Below are positions 22,895 to 34,299 of a stretch of DNA of 64,000 nucleotides, piece after piece. A model generated the notes under the pieces. It made no database searches. It was given only the letters and a program-made list of their open reading frames with translations, and was not told the DNA's origin. The DNA comes from Siphonodentalium dalli. Taxonomy: Eukaryota; Mollusca; Scaphopoda; Gadilida; Siphonodentaliidae. The stretch covers positions 18,057,326 through 18,121,325 of the forward strand of contig CP136069.1 of NCBI GenBank assembly GCA_032622095.1. The letters run 5' to 3'. Both the position numbers and the translations under genes were made by a program. Position 1 is the first letter of the stretch. Every line of letters starts with the position of its first letter.

Positions 22895-22992
22895 ATATTC
22901 GGCACATAACATATTTGTATGCTGAGCTGGCGGGGGTAGTGACAGAGTCGTACCAGTATCCATGATTCTTGGCGCCCTTTTGTGTTAGGTTC
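22895..22992 (-). CDS. C-type lectin domain A, third exon
   Basis: A 98-base exon entered in phase 2 and left in phase 1, acceptor CCACACAG and donor GTAAGT. It codes for the end of a lectin fold: GYWYDSVT in place of the WND block, and AYKYVMCRI in place of YICE. The calcium-coordinating WND residues are not conserved. It fits the phase of the exon at 23,437-23,515 exactly. Confidence 0.75.
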
Positions 22993-23436
22993 CTGTGTGG
23001 AATGAGTAAATTGTTCACAATCAATACAAGCAATTCATCTTCACCAATTGTGATGCCAATAGATAGATTCCGTTCTTATATGAGGGATTGTGCGTGTGCG
23101 GTGATTTTGTAGCTCTTAACTTCGCATAAAAATATCATAAACGGTGTTGGTGTTATCCAGATAACGAATCTCAGTTTTATCATCGTTAATCTTGTTGAGA
23201 TGGTGACGTAACGTCCAATGACTAACTTCATTACCGCAAATATCAATGGTATCAATGGAATATTCAGTGCCTTGTTGTCGAAATTAAATGATAAATCAAT
23301 ATGGACACCATTTTGCTTCAACAGCTCACTGAGTGATGTTGTATACATTGTAAACAACACCCCCCCCCCCAAAGAACACCGCAGCTAACATGAAAAGCGG
23401 ACGACTTAGTGCCATCGCACACAATAAAACAGTTAC

Positions 23437-23515
23437 CCTATAAAGATCCTGTTTTCCACAGTGCCAACATCTCCTGGTTCACCTTCTGCCCAATCGTAGT
23501 AAGTTACGGGCTTTC
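23437..23515 (-). CDS. C-type lectin domain A, second exon
   Basis: A 79-base exon, phase 1 in and phase 2 out, acceptor CTTACAG and donor GTAACTG. It codes for YYDWAEGEPGD and VENRIFIG, the long-loop region of a C-type lectin fold. EPG stands where EPN would be in mannose-binding lectins, so the sugar-binding site is altered. Splicing to 25,387-25,620 and 22,895-22,992 restores a continuous frame. Confidence 0.75.
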
Positions 23516-24539
23516 CTGTAAGGAAATAGTATCAATACACCGACCATATGATAGTTGTCAGTGCAAAGTTTAGGGGGAAGTCACGTGACCAATTTTGATT
23601 GGCCATTGCAATGCAAATTCCGGAGAAAAAATTAGAGTTACAAATAGGTATGGGTGTGACATGATGCGGTATTGGAAATAATACAAATTTATCTGGCGAT
23701 CGGCTTTGAACTAATCTCATTAGAATTTTCGTCTATTGATTTTGCATTTATATTGAATTTTAGCTCACCCTTATATTGTAACGTTTGAGCTATTGCCATG
23801 TGTTGCGTCCTTGTGTGCGTTCTTCAACAATTTCCGTTGACTCACCCTACAGGCCGCACCCATCATCCGATCATCATCAATCTTCATATGGATTTACGGG
23901 GTGACATCAAGATGGGAGCCATCGATTTGTTCCGAAATTCGTTATAAAACGTGGCCACCGACAGCCATTTTGTATTTCAATCTATCCGCACAACCTGCAG
24001 CCCACATTTATTGGGGAAATGTTTGAAATGAAAATAATGTTATTTACACAATACAAGACATTTACTGTATTTTGATGTCTTTCCTTCTTTATCATATTAA
24101 TCATTGCTCAGCAAAAAATAAAGTAAAATAAGATAACGATTAGAAAGTACACAAATATTGGTGACGTGGTACCCTATCCATATCCGTAATCGTAAATGTG
24201 AGTTTTGCGAAAGGTCTCTATTCCTGTCAATATTATGTCAGGAGATGAGCTATTTCAAGTTTCATAACTGGTGTCCCCATCCCTTAAACTGAGATTTAGC
24301 TTAATAAATATGATTAAACTGAAACTACCCTTTTGTATAAAATATGTTGCATACTCTCACCACTCTTGTATGCATTAAAAACCTGCATTCTCAATAAAGG
24401 ACTTTGATGTCAGTTGGAAGCAATGGAAATGAGGATATTTGAATATGGGAATTTGATATAACAGTAGAACTAATGCGGAAGTGCTTAAGATGGTTGGTTG
24501 GAGATCGAAGAGAGAACGGTGAGGTATTCTGGATATGCA

Positions 24540-24819
24540 TTAACCCTTTCAGTGTCAGGGGCCGATCTCATCGGCCCTAATTTACGGTCTGTAAAATCGG
24601 CCCTAAAAAAATAAAAAACATTTTTCTTTTTAAATTATTAAAATTGTAAAAAATTGTAAAAAATAATAACAAATGATGAAAATGATGAAAAATTGTTAGG
24701 CCAATGCATTCTCTTATATATGCGAGGCGACCTATGGTCGACTCGCATATATAAGAGAATGCATTGGCACAGGGTATATGGGTTGATACAAAAATCGGAC
24801 CTGGCACTCAAAGGGTTAA
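24540..24819. mobile_element. TTAA-bounded MITE with one 67-bp palindrome
   Basis: Left end TTAACCCTTTCAGTGTCAGG, right end inverted CCTGGCACTCAAAGGGTTAA, with an extra inner CCGAT match. It carries the 67-bp palindrome at 24,701-24,767. The terminal TTAACCCTTT is shared with the element at 20,322-20,686, but the sub-terminal sequence differs. Confidence 0.7.
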
Positions 24820-25024
24820 GTCAGGGGAATGCAAAAACTGTTGATGCGCGTAATGCGAAAGAGAGGAAGTCAAATCCGAAGTGATCAGCTGATAACAAGT
24901 ACTGAATGGGGCAACCTTATGGAGATTGTAAACGAAGTATGGTCATTGGGAGATGACTGGAGAGTTCAGACCGCCAACATTGTGCGGATACAGCACACTT
25001 ATCGAAAGAAGAAAAACAAAAGAG

Positions 25025-25338
25025 TAAGATTGATTGATTGATTGGGGTTTTATTGTCGCTTTAGCAACTAAGGCCATATCACGACATTGCCAGTTTTAGT
25101 GGTGGAGGAAATCCGCGAACTTGCGACTAATCTAACAGTGATTTCCATCGTCAACCATGTGCGGCAAACCACCGGCCATCGGCGAGTAACTGACAACTCC
25201 ACCAGGTAACGATTTCGAGTTACAAAGTCCACGATGGAAACATGTGGATTTGAACCCTTATCGCCAGCGCTGGAGGGCGAAACGGCTTGGAGTGGTACCC
25301 CTAACCGATTGAGCCACCGAGCCCCCCCCCCCCCCCAA
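25025..25338 (-). mobile_element. tRNA-derived SINE
   Basis: On the minus strand the head carries an RNA polymerase III A box (TGGCTCAATCGGTTAG) about 45 bases before a B box (GGGTTCAAATCC). A non-tRNA body follows, and the tail is AATC repeats (plus-strand GATTGATTGATTGGGG at 25,031). A run of about 17 C on the plus strand lies at the 5' junction. The internal promoter is intact by eye. This is a standard tRNA-headed SINE that lies in the intron upstream of lectin exon 23,437. Confidence 0.85.
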
Positions 25339-25386
25339 AGAGTAAGAAAGGTTGGGGTTTAAGTTATCATGGTCACGTAGGCTCAC

Positions 25387-25620
25387 CGTTAACCCATTTC
25401 CAGTTCTTAACCTCATGTGCACCTAGCCAGTAGACGTTGTTTCCATTCGAGTGAATCATGCTAGTGATTTTCAAATTCGTGGCATAATCTCGAATGGCTA
25501 ATAATGTTGCATTCTCCCGCACGCAGTTCGCCATAGCGTCGTCCCATTTCACAGGATGTTGTTTGAATGAGTAACATCGGTTACCAACAGGACTGTAGCC
25601 ATCGGAGCACCATGCTTCCC
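25387..25620 (-). CDS. C-type lectin domain A, first exon
   Basis: A 234-base phase 1-1 exon, acceptor TTATTTCAG and donor GTGAGC. It opens with AWCSDGYSPVGNRCYSF (the first disulphide pair). The alpha-1 helix follows (WDDAMANCVRENATLLAI), then the VYWLGAHEV strand that corresponds to the WIGL motif, and it closes with WKWVNGE. It is the most 5' exon of the gene that I can identify. A signal peptide exon is expected further right but is not found. A decayed copy of part of this exon lies at 26,930-27,150. Confidence 0.85.
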
Positions 25621-26061
25621 CTGAAATAAAACAAATCCAGAAAAATATTTCATGTATTACATTATACATTACATTATATAGTGTAATATGGGATTGAACA
25701 TGTCGATGTCTGCACAGTCATTAAACAAAATTATTAGTCATCTGGGGTAAACAGCATATATTGCACGACGCTCCAGATAAAGTTACATCAATCGTTTAAG
25801 TTGACAATAAAAGTTCTGTATTGGTAATTATTGGTGCCTATTTAATTCGTTGGAGGTCAACATCACTTATCCCTTGATATCCCCCGCGTCATTTTACTTT
25901 TTGTGCGCCAATTTTCTAACATATCGCCTGGGCTGACAATAAACGCTCTTTTTATTGATTTTATAAAGTATTAGTGCGCCTTTAAGTCATTTGATATCAA
26001 CGGCGCCTAACCAATGACAATCCTCTGGTCAGGTGACCACTGTGTACCAATTGACCTATAT

Positions 26062-26530
26062 ATATGTGACCCGCCATATAAAATCCAGTCGTAAGTCGGG
26101 ATTTGTTTTACCCTGTGTCAATGCATTCTCTTATATATGCGAGTCGACCATAGGTCGCCTCGCATATATAAGAGAATGCATTGGCCTAACAATTTGTTAT
26201 CATGTTTTTTAAATAAATGTTTCATACAATTTTTAGGACCTACAATAAAAACATCCATTACCCTGCAGGGAGCCCCACACATATATATATATAAGCATAT
26301 AGAAGAGTATCGTCTGCTCATGTTTGTCTGGGGCTCTGTATGGGTGAAATTATAAAATTGTTAAAGAATACAAGAACAAATTATTAAAATTGTAAACAAT
26401 TGTTAGGCCAATGCATTCTCTTATATATGTGAGGCGACCTATGGTCGACTCGCATATCTAAGAGAATGCATTGGCACAGGGTAAACAAAATCCCGACTTA
26501 CGACTGGATTTGATATGGCGGGTCACATAT
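26062..26530. mobile_element. MITE family E, copy 2 (nested palindromes)
   Basis: The left end TATGTGACCCGCCATAT and right end ATATGGCGGGTCACATA are inverted. The arms continue through AATCCAGTCGTAAGTCGGGA-type sequence. Each arm holds one 65-67-bp palindrome (26,119-26,183 and 26,408-26,474) built on CAATGCATTCTCTTATATAT. The centre (CCCTGCAGGGAGCCCCACA...) is shared with 14,949-15,455. No coding capacity. Confidence 0.75.
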
Positions 26531-26929
26531 TTGCCCCTACATGTATAAGATAAGTCATCTGAGGTCAACGACATCAATCTCATGCACGACACGCTACGTG
26601 TCAATTTATTCCAGTGTTTCACTTATCATCGACCAGAATGCAACCACAGTGAATATATAATGAATTATTGAGTTATAATTTTAAGACATCGGAGGTCAAC
26701 AGGACATATCTAAACAATTCAGCACCGGGAATCGAACCGTTTGGTCGAATCTAGCCGCCATAACATATACTGTGTATACTAAATAGTAGTGCTTTGGTGA
26801 ACGGGGCCTATCCAATAATGGTCCCCGAGTCAAAATACCCGTATATACAAATGTTCACCCCCGATGGCCCAGCCGTTTGGTCGCCTATTAAAGACGCATA
26901 ATCCGAATTAACGATCGCAAATTACTGTA

Positions 26930-27150
26930 GATACTGTTTCCATTCGAGTGGATCATGCTAGTGAATCCATATTCGTTGTCATCTTGGTCCGTACGACTAC
27001 GGTACGCAGTACGGTCAGTGAGAGATGACTGGCGAGTCCAGACGACCAACCTCCCGCGGAGTCAGCAAATTACATATACAAGAAACATAAGTTCAAGTTA
27101 TCATGATCATGTAGGCTCACCGTTTCCAATTATTGGACCCCCACCCCCTT
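26930..27150 (-). pseudogene. Decayed copy of lectin-domain A first exon and its flank
   Basis: CTGTTTCCATTCGAGTGGAT (26,937 on) matches part of the exon at 25,387-25,620. Sequence around 27,105 (ATGTAGGCTCACCGTTTCCA) matches that exon's donor region. The intervening block (AGAGATGACTGG...) matches 24,950-25,000. The order is scrambled relative to the source and no open exon remains. Confidence 0.5.
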
Positions 27151-27489
27151 GGCTTCGGGGGTCAACAATATTTTATTCGAGTCGAGGAACCCGTCAAAGT
27201 TCAGAGTGATCAGACACGATTCTTGAAATTTATTATTTTTCACCACCGACAATTTATAGTGGTCCAGTAAAATGTCGACGAGAAGACGGTCTCGGACCAA
27301 ATTGCGGATGAATATGGATAACTCTAAAAATCAAGTAGCTTTTTTGTGTCAGATTTTCGACATACCGGCAAAATATTGAAGTGCCGTTTGGGAAGAAATG
27401 CAAAAGTTCTCGAACAATAACTTTTCCAAGAATAATTAATGTTTTCTTGCTCTAGTTATATATATGGCCGAGATGGGATCACGTTTGAA

Positions 27490-27965
27490 CAGGTTTAAAG
27501 CCACATGGCGGTTTGCGATCCAAAATACGATTAATATTATTCGCTTTTGAATTTTTCCCCTTATCGAATTTAAATAGGTCGATAAATATCTTAGCTACCT
27601 TTCTACGAGCATAATTCTGTAACAAAAAGTCGCATTGCAGTAACGAAAAATGCAACTATGAACAAGGTGTTTGGTCCCAAACCAAAAACTGCCATTTGCA
27701 CGACATGGAACAGAAAAGAGCGGTCCGTGTTATTCTATTCCTGATGTGGTAGCAATAACGAGCGTTTGTCTGACTTCGGGCGAAAAACTTAAAACGTCTG
27801 GAGAGTGGTTGTGACTTTGGCAAGTGTTTTTCAAAGCATATGAAGCCGGCATACAAATCGTTCGTGTATTTATGAACCTATCGTATCCATTCCTCCAAAT
27901 ATTATAGACAAAATTTGGAGGTTCGAATGAGCTATGTCCGTTTAACCATTTCTTTGCTGATTGAA
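27490..27965. repeat. Dispersed repeat family D, copy 2
   Basis: It aligns with 5,300-5,835 from AAAGCCACATGGCGGTTTGC through GGAGGTTCGAATGAGC. The frames inside are not conserved between copies. Confidence 0.7.
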
Positions 27966-27969
27966 TGAC

Positions 27970-29585
27970 CCTACCGAGTTGGAAAAGTAGATATTATTCA
28001 TAGGGGTGGAAGAATATACGGCATACGGCACACGGGAGGGAGAAATGATAATACCGGTGCAGAACGATTCGTATTCATTGGAAGGAAAAGTTCATATAAT
28101 AAGTTCAACAAACGTCCAATTGAACTTATTTTCTTAACAATTCACAAATAAACTACCCACCAATGAGTATTTAGTAAAGAAGGTATAAACTTAAGCGTTT
28201 ATTTCGAAATATATTAACTTTGAAATGATTATCAATGCTGAAATAAGCCATGCTATTTTCACTGTCATATACATTCGGAACTCACCGTATGGCCACTCAG
28301 AGAAAAACACCACGGATATCACAAAAACCTTCAGAACTGATGGATATAAATGTATATGTTCTGATCGCATGTTTCCTAGATATTCTCTACGTCAAAAACA
28401 CTGATATGTGTTGCAGATTTTTAAAGGGAAATAAAAACAAATGTATTTTCTTATCTAGTGATAATTTACTATAAACTAATATTTAGAGCCTATCAAACAG
28501 AACATAGCCACTTATCTACATCTTCCTATTCAATAACCTAAGCTGTTATCTTGTGGGATGTTGCGACCAACAATTGCCTATCTTAGTGATGTAGATTTGA
28601 GCCATCTAGATGTATAAACATTTAAAGTGAAGTTCTCTCTTTCTGCTCATGAATTAGCTTGCATTTTTTATTTTATTAGTATCTTGCTTGTATGTCTTTG
28701 TATATTGTATTAGGTCAAATGGACGCTTTGTGTATCCTTCCCCAAGCATGGTGATATCATGCATGCATATATCAGAGGTTCGTTACATGTCAAAGCAAGG
28801 AGATTTATAAGAAAATGCATATAAACAAATTAAAAGATGGTGTCATCACACTATCTTTCTTTTTTTTATCTACCATTTCCTATAAAAATTCCCTGATACA
28901 ATTGGCTATAACGAATTGGCGACAAAAAACATCCGTATCGTTACTGCATAACTTTGCGATACAAGGCGCTCGTGACGCCGTTGACTGGTTCAAAATCATG
29001 AATTAACTGACGTCACATCAATCGCGTTAAAAATCAAAACGACATTCCAATGTATATTCGTGCGGACTATAAACAAATAGTTCCTAGGTTTTAACATTAT
29101 TTGATTGCCTACCATCATGGGTGTTAGGGTATGACATATCACAAAGTAACTAATATGTATTTGTTCAGTATTTATTATAAATTATATAACACATGCAGTT
29201 ATATGAGATTTGTTCCATGGAATTAAATTTCCGTTAGGCATATTCGCGTGAACTTACAGGTTGGGAGAATTTAGCAAAGCGAGCTAATCACGCGGCACAG
29301 CAACTTTGCAGGTTGGGATAATTTACTCAAGAAAGCTAATCTTCGGACACTAATCCAACAATTTTGGCATTTAAAAAACTCCTAAAATTTAATTTGTGCG
29401 GTGTATTTTGTCACACCAATGGTAGATAAACGTGTTATATACAATGTGTTCGTATCGATTCGTGTATCGCGACTCGGCTATAGATGTTATGGCCTCACGG
29501 TTACTCGGCGACCAAGGTCGCCTCGTCGCTAAATGGCCACGAAAACTAGCCTCGTAGCGATACAGACACATTGTGCATATAACAC
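27970..29585. other. Region without recognised features
   Basis: AT-rich sequence. Short open frames on both strands have no recognisable domains, and no RNA gene or repeat partner could be supported, apart from a small AATAAGTTCAA hairpin at about 28,098-28,135. Confidence 0.4.
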
Positions 29586-29587
29586 TC

Positions 29588-32040
29588 TAGCAGGGTTACC
29601 CGGCGTTGCCCAGGTTAAAGTGATGCATATTGTGGATATATGGTGGGAATAGAGGATAATCTTTTCAAAGAGTTACACATATTCTCATAAATTATATATC
29701 CAAATAGCATCACAAAACATGATTTTTACACACGGAATATAAGTAGTAGTCGGATCGGAGCGATTGTCATTTTGTTTATCGCGATTAATCCGTCCCACCA
29801 ATAAAGAACTATTTATTTATTTACAACTGCGTATACTTCAGATGTTATAACATGAATGTCATAAACACATTAGTTCGCAAAAATAAAAGACGACAATTGG
29901 GTTTTACGTGGAGACGTATCAATCTAGTGGGTTAGACTAAGATTTTGAGAACACCTGGTTATCATATCTCCATGAAGAGATGTTTTTAAAGAAACGATCA
30001 GGTGCTCCTCTGTTCATTGTGCTATATGCTGGCTAATTATATTCAGTTCAAAAGAAATGTTGCTATTCATCAATATCAGCTACATGTGACCGACACAGAG
30101 CGATATTTTGAGTTGTTTGTGTTAGGCGACGAGTCTGTTCTAAAACATTAAAGATATCATCTGTATATTGGGCAGGTATAACCTTGTAATGTGTCAGTAT
30201 TGGAGGATCCTGAAAAGCCATGTGCCACTGACTCCGTTTTCTTTAATCTCGGAAGAAATTATATTTGATGGCACACTGTGACCACTATTGTACAGGCCTT
30301 ATATACATTTCCATATCTCCTGTAACTGTTTTTGTGGAAACTATATTGGATGGGGTAGACTCAATTGTGTTATAATATTAACATGAGCTATTCAACATGC
30401 ACCATTATCTTCCTCGTAAAAAGTTACCACTGTTAGAACGCCTTGGTGCCATCTCGAATGTACTCCGTGAAGTTATATATAGAATACATACAGACAGACA
30501 TATATTTGCAAATATATATCTAGGCACCAAACGTGACGTTTTTAACACGCAAGATTTGCTTCCTCGTATCATTTGAGAAGAACGTGTATGAATTTGATGT
30601 TGTGGTGACCGCCCGTCCCCATTTCGGACTCAAGCGGCACCTTAAACCACAAACTTAGACTCAGATGGAAATGAATATATATATGTAATTGTTGAAAGTA
30701 ACTGTTGGCGAGTATAAAATTCGTATCTAGTTTATGGCCCACATATATCTCACCCAAATGGCACCCATTGGGCGTATTTAAACCACACGATTAGATTTCT
30801 CGTATCACGGAGATATGTAGCAGTCTGGTGGAAATCGGCGCTAAAGATATTGTTATCCATTTATGTGTCTCTCTCACACTTTGGGGACCCCTGTCTCGAA
30901 TGGCACCACTTTTGACATCTTTAAACCACACAATTAGACTCCTGATATCATAGAGACAAATAGTTCTAAGTTTGGTGATAATCGGCGACTAAACAATTTT
31001 TTATATCAAATTTAGTACCCACCCACACCATCTCTCACAGCGCCAATATAGCGTCTTTAAATCACACAATTAGATTCCTTGTATCATGGAGAAGAATGTG
31101 TCTTAATTTGGTGGAAATCGGCGCTAAAATTATTTTTATCAATGTTGGTGCCCCTCTCCTTTTCAGTGCACCCCTGACTCGATTGACGCCACTTTTGACA
31201 ACTTTAAGTCACCCCATTGGACTCCTCATACCGTGTGGATGAATTTGTATAAGTTTTTGTATAAAATTGGCGAGTTTACAAATTCGTATAAAATTTAGGG
31301 CCCCATATCTCTCATCCAAATGACATCAATTTGGCGTATCTAATCCATAGGATTAATTTTCTCGTATCACGGAGAATATGTATCAATCTGGTGGAAATCA
31401 GCGCTAAACAAATTGTTCATCTTTTTTGTGTTCCTCTCACCCTCTATGCATCCTGACTCGAATGGCACCACTTAGACTCCTGATATCATGGAGATGATTA
31501 TTGATAAGTTTGGCAAATGTAGTGCCCACTAATCCCCATCTCTCACCAACAGTACCAACATGACGTTTTTAAATCACATAATTAAAGTTCTCGTATTATG
31601 GATAAGAATGTGTATCACTTTAGTGGAAATTTGCTAAAATTATTGCCTATCAATTATGGTGCCCCTGTGTCCTTTAGTTCAACCCTGACTCGAATGATGT
31701 AAACTTTTGACAGATTTAAGCCCACACCATTAGACTCCTCATACCATGGGGATGATATTGTATAAGTGTGTTGGCAATCGGCCACTAAACCCATTCTTAT
31801 CAAATTGAGTGCCCTCCCACAACCTGTCATTCAAACGACAGCAGTTTGGAGTTTTTAAATCGCACAATTAGATTCCTTGTATCATAGAGAAGAATATCAA
31901 TTTGTTGGAAATCGGCGCTAATATTAGTTTTATCAAATTTTGGTGCCCATCTCCCCATCCGTACATCCCTGGCGCAAATGGCGCCACGTTTGACATATTT
32001 AAACAACACCATTAGAATCCTCATATCATGGCCACTGTGG
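29588..32040. mobile_element. RTE-like start plus family C retroposon array, copy 2
   Basis: It starts AGCAGGGTTACCCGGCGTTG. A CAGACAGACA tail-like point lies at about 30,492. Several diverged units of about 130 bp follow, each with TTTAAA(C/T)CACA(C/A)AATTAGA, CTCGTATCA(C/T)GGAGA, GGTGGAAATCGGCGCTAAA and GTGCCCCTCTC blocks. Units lie head to tail in one direction. All are non-coding and degenerate. The array resembles the one at 39.58-40.82 kb. Confidence 0.6.
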
Positions 32041-32044
32041 GGTA

Positions 32045-33225
32045 TATGCTCCTCGAATTCTCATTCCGTCTGAGCAAAATTCCGATTCCGAGCGGTATAT
32101 GTTCCGATTCCGTGAAAGTTTTGCTCGATTTTCTATGACTATGTTTACAAATTCGTGTACATCGGCGAAGAAGCTTACGGGATGGCCGAATCCAATGAGA
32201 GGACTTCTTAAGGTATAGTTGCTAATCCCGCATATTATATTGCAGGAGTGATGTCTGTGCAGTTTTTAAAACAAATTGCTTGCGCCTACGTAATGAATAG
32301 CCCGAGAAATTTGACATCGAATAGGACAGTTTGTCTGAAAAAAATCGTCATTTTTTTGGGGTCATTATGTTATTTTATATCAATATCCGCGAAATTCATT
32401 CAAATCCCCCCGTTGAATTTGTATCTCTGGTTCGAGAATTGTGTATTGAATAATATTGAGTACATTTGGTATATGTTTCGGCTGAAAAATTGTTATATCA
32501 TCCCATTATTCCTATGATTGTGAAAAACTTAAAAGTTTTTATTTTTTTATGGAAAAAATTGGTTAACTCCGAAAGCTCCACTCCGATTTTAGGGGACTTT
32601 TCGTGACGCATCCGCGATGTTATGGCCTAAATAATATATAAAAATCAGCATTCACGGATTTATTTCCTTACTTTTCCCCATTCACGCCTAATGTGCCTGG
32701 ACTATATATTTGGTCACCTCGATGTGATAATGTGCTTTTGTGCATTCGCCTTGTTTCATGTATAGGCAGGAATTGTTATTTATTAATTTTATTTATTTAT
32801 ACTTATTTAAACTTATTTATACAGAGTGCAACTAAGGTAAAGTTCAATTTGAGAATCGTTTAGACAACAATATAAATTTTTGAACCCTCAGAAATATATC
32901 TATATTCTCGTCTCGTCATTTACATTTTGTCCATAATGTCGATCTTTGGTTTGTGATAAGTTATACCAATTACAAATAAAATAAATGAACAAGATACTTT
33001 GTAAGTCTTATATTTCAACTTTTATAGACATTTTTCGTTCTGCAGCCCACTGGGGGTTGAGGTCGGAGACGGCCAAGTCGGCCGCCGGTTCGTTAATTAG
33101 TCGCTGGTTGTTATTGTTAGGATTGTGTTGGCGGCTCAAATTATTTAACAATGTCTGACGTTGCATATCTTCTACTGGATATATATTACTCCAACGCCTT
33201 CAATTTACTGAAATCAGCTTCATTT
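32045..33225. other. Region without recognised features
   Basis: AT-rich sequence, with a GATTCCGA-like simple patch at about 32,060-32,110 and long A/T runs. An 89-codon plus-strand frame at 32,248-32,517 has no recognisable domain and I do not support it as a gene. Confidence 0.4.
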
Positions 33226-33229
33226 ACAA

Positions 33230-33737
33230 TACCAGTTAACAGAAGTGGTATATTAAACTCGTTATTTTCGCGCCCAATATCGCAATAATATTGCAAATGG
33301 AAACGCTTATAAGCGCGCCTCTTGCGATATTGTTGCAATATTTTGCGTATAATATCGCAATATTTCGCGGTTAATTATATAATATTGCGATATCTTGCGC
33401 TCAAAATTGTGACATTCAAATCAGATGATTGCTTCTTCTATAGTGTTTATTGCATAGATAGAGACAATGTTCTAGACTTATATATAATTATAGTTGTAAA
33501 TGCTATATGTACACTATATGTACACTTTACGCACATTATTTGTCTAATGTAAATATAAAACTATCGGGTCTGTATGACATTTGCGCGCTTAATATCGCAA
33601 TATTTTGCGCTCAATGTCGCAGTAATAAGCTCGACATATTTTTGGTATTACGCTATAATCGCGCATTTTTCGAAATTAAGCGCGCTCAATATCGCAATAA
33701 CGGCGCGCCTCAATATACCACTTCTTCTGACTGGTAC
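33230..33737. mobile_element. MITE with TACCAGT ends and ATATCGCAATA repeats
   Basis: The left end ACCAGTTAACAGAAGTGGTA is matched by an inverted right end, TACCACTTCTTCTGACTGGT. Both are followed by a TATT and CGCGC block. The interior is rich in AATATCGCAATA and GCGATATTG motifs on both strands. No coding sequence. Confidence 0.7.
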
Positions 33738-34044
33738 TGTATCTTGATGTCATAATCTGGTAGCATTGGAAAATTTACGAGTAATTTGTCGACTTAAAAA
33801 TGCAACCGCATTCATGACAATTGCATGTTCGCAGATCGTCCAATTTATTCACCCATATTTTGCACACGCCGCGTTTGATTTTCTCATGTTGAAATGAACA
33901 TGCCCGTACAATCGCAGTACACCGCTGGGGACACTCGGAGTATTCACTACTGACTTGGGCCATATTCGCGCAACTACGTTTGTGGACAAGACCTCAACAT
34001 TACGTAATATCGCTATCAGTAGGTGAGTAATAATGTCATGATGG

Positions 34045-34256
34045 TAACTTACTTCCAGATAATACATCCACTTATCTATTATGTATTTTGGTTTTAATCC
34101 CCATTTTGCTTCAATGTATTTTTCCATGATTTTGGTGAAATGCGTGTCATGTAAACAGTATATTGAAGCTTTTTTATCACGTGGGAACATATCTCGACGT
34201 CTTTCGTTTTGGTTCAACCCTCGGCAGTTTAGAGAGATTATTTCGATATTAGACAT
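34045..34256 (-). pseudogene. LINE endonuclease fragment
   Basis: Reading from the ATG at 34,256, the frame opens MSNIEIISLNCRGLNQ and continues with KASIYCLHDTHF. These are the first two motifs of the apurinic-like endonuclease of L1/Tx1-group LINE ORF2: the N-residue strand SLNCRGL and the catalytic-acid region, where a CLQET/CLQDTH form is usual and H replaces Q here. After about 70 residues the similarity stops and the frame runs into unrelated sequence. It is a truncated, dead fragment. Confidence 0.7.
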
Positions 34257-34299
34257 ATGCAAGTAAAGAGAGTAGATGTGTCGCCGGGCTCGACCGAAC

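Noticed and set aside
23076-23372. 98-codon minus-strand frame between lectin exons
   Set aside because: No lectin motif. The flanking exons join in correct phase without it.
33775-33963. Cys-rich minus-strand frame (ECPQRC … CNCHECGC)
   Set aside because: No recognised domain, no clear splice sites, and it lies downstream of a dead LINE fragment. Possible exon but not supported.
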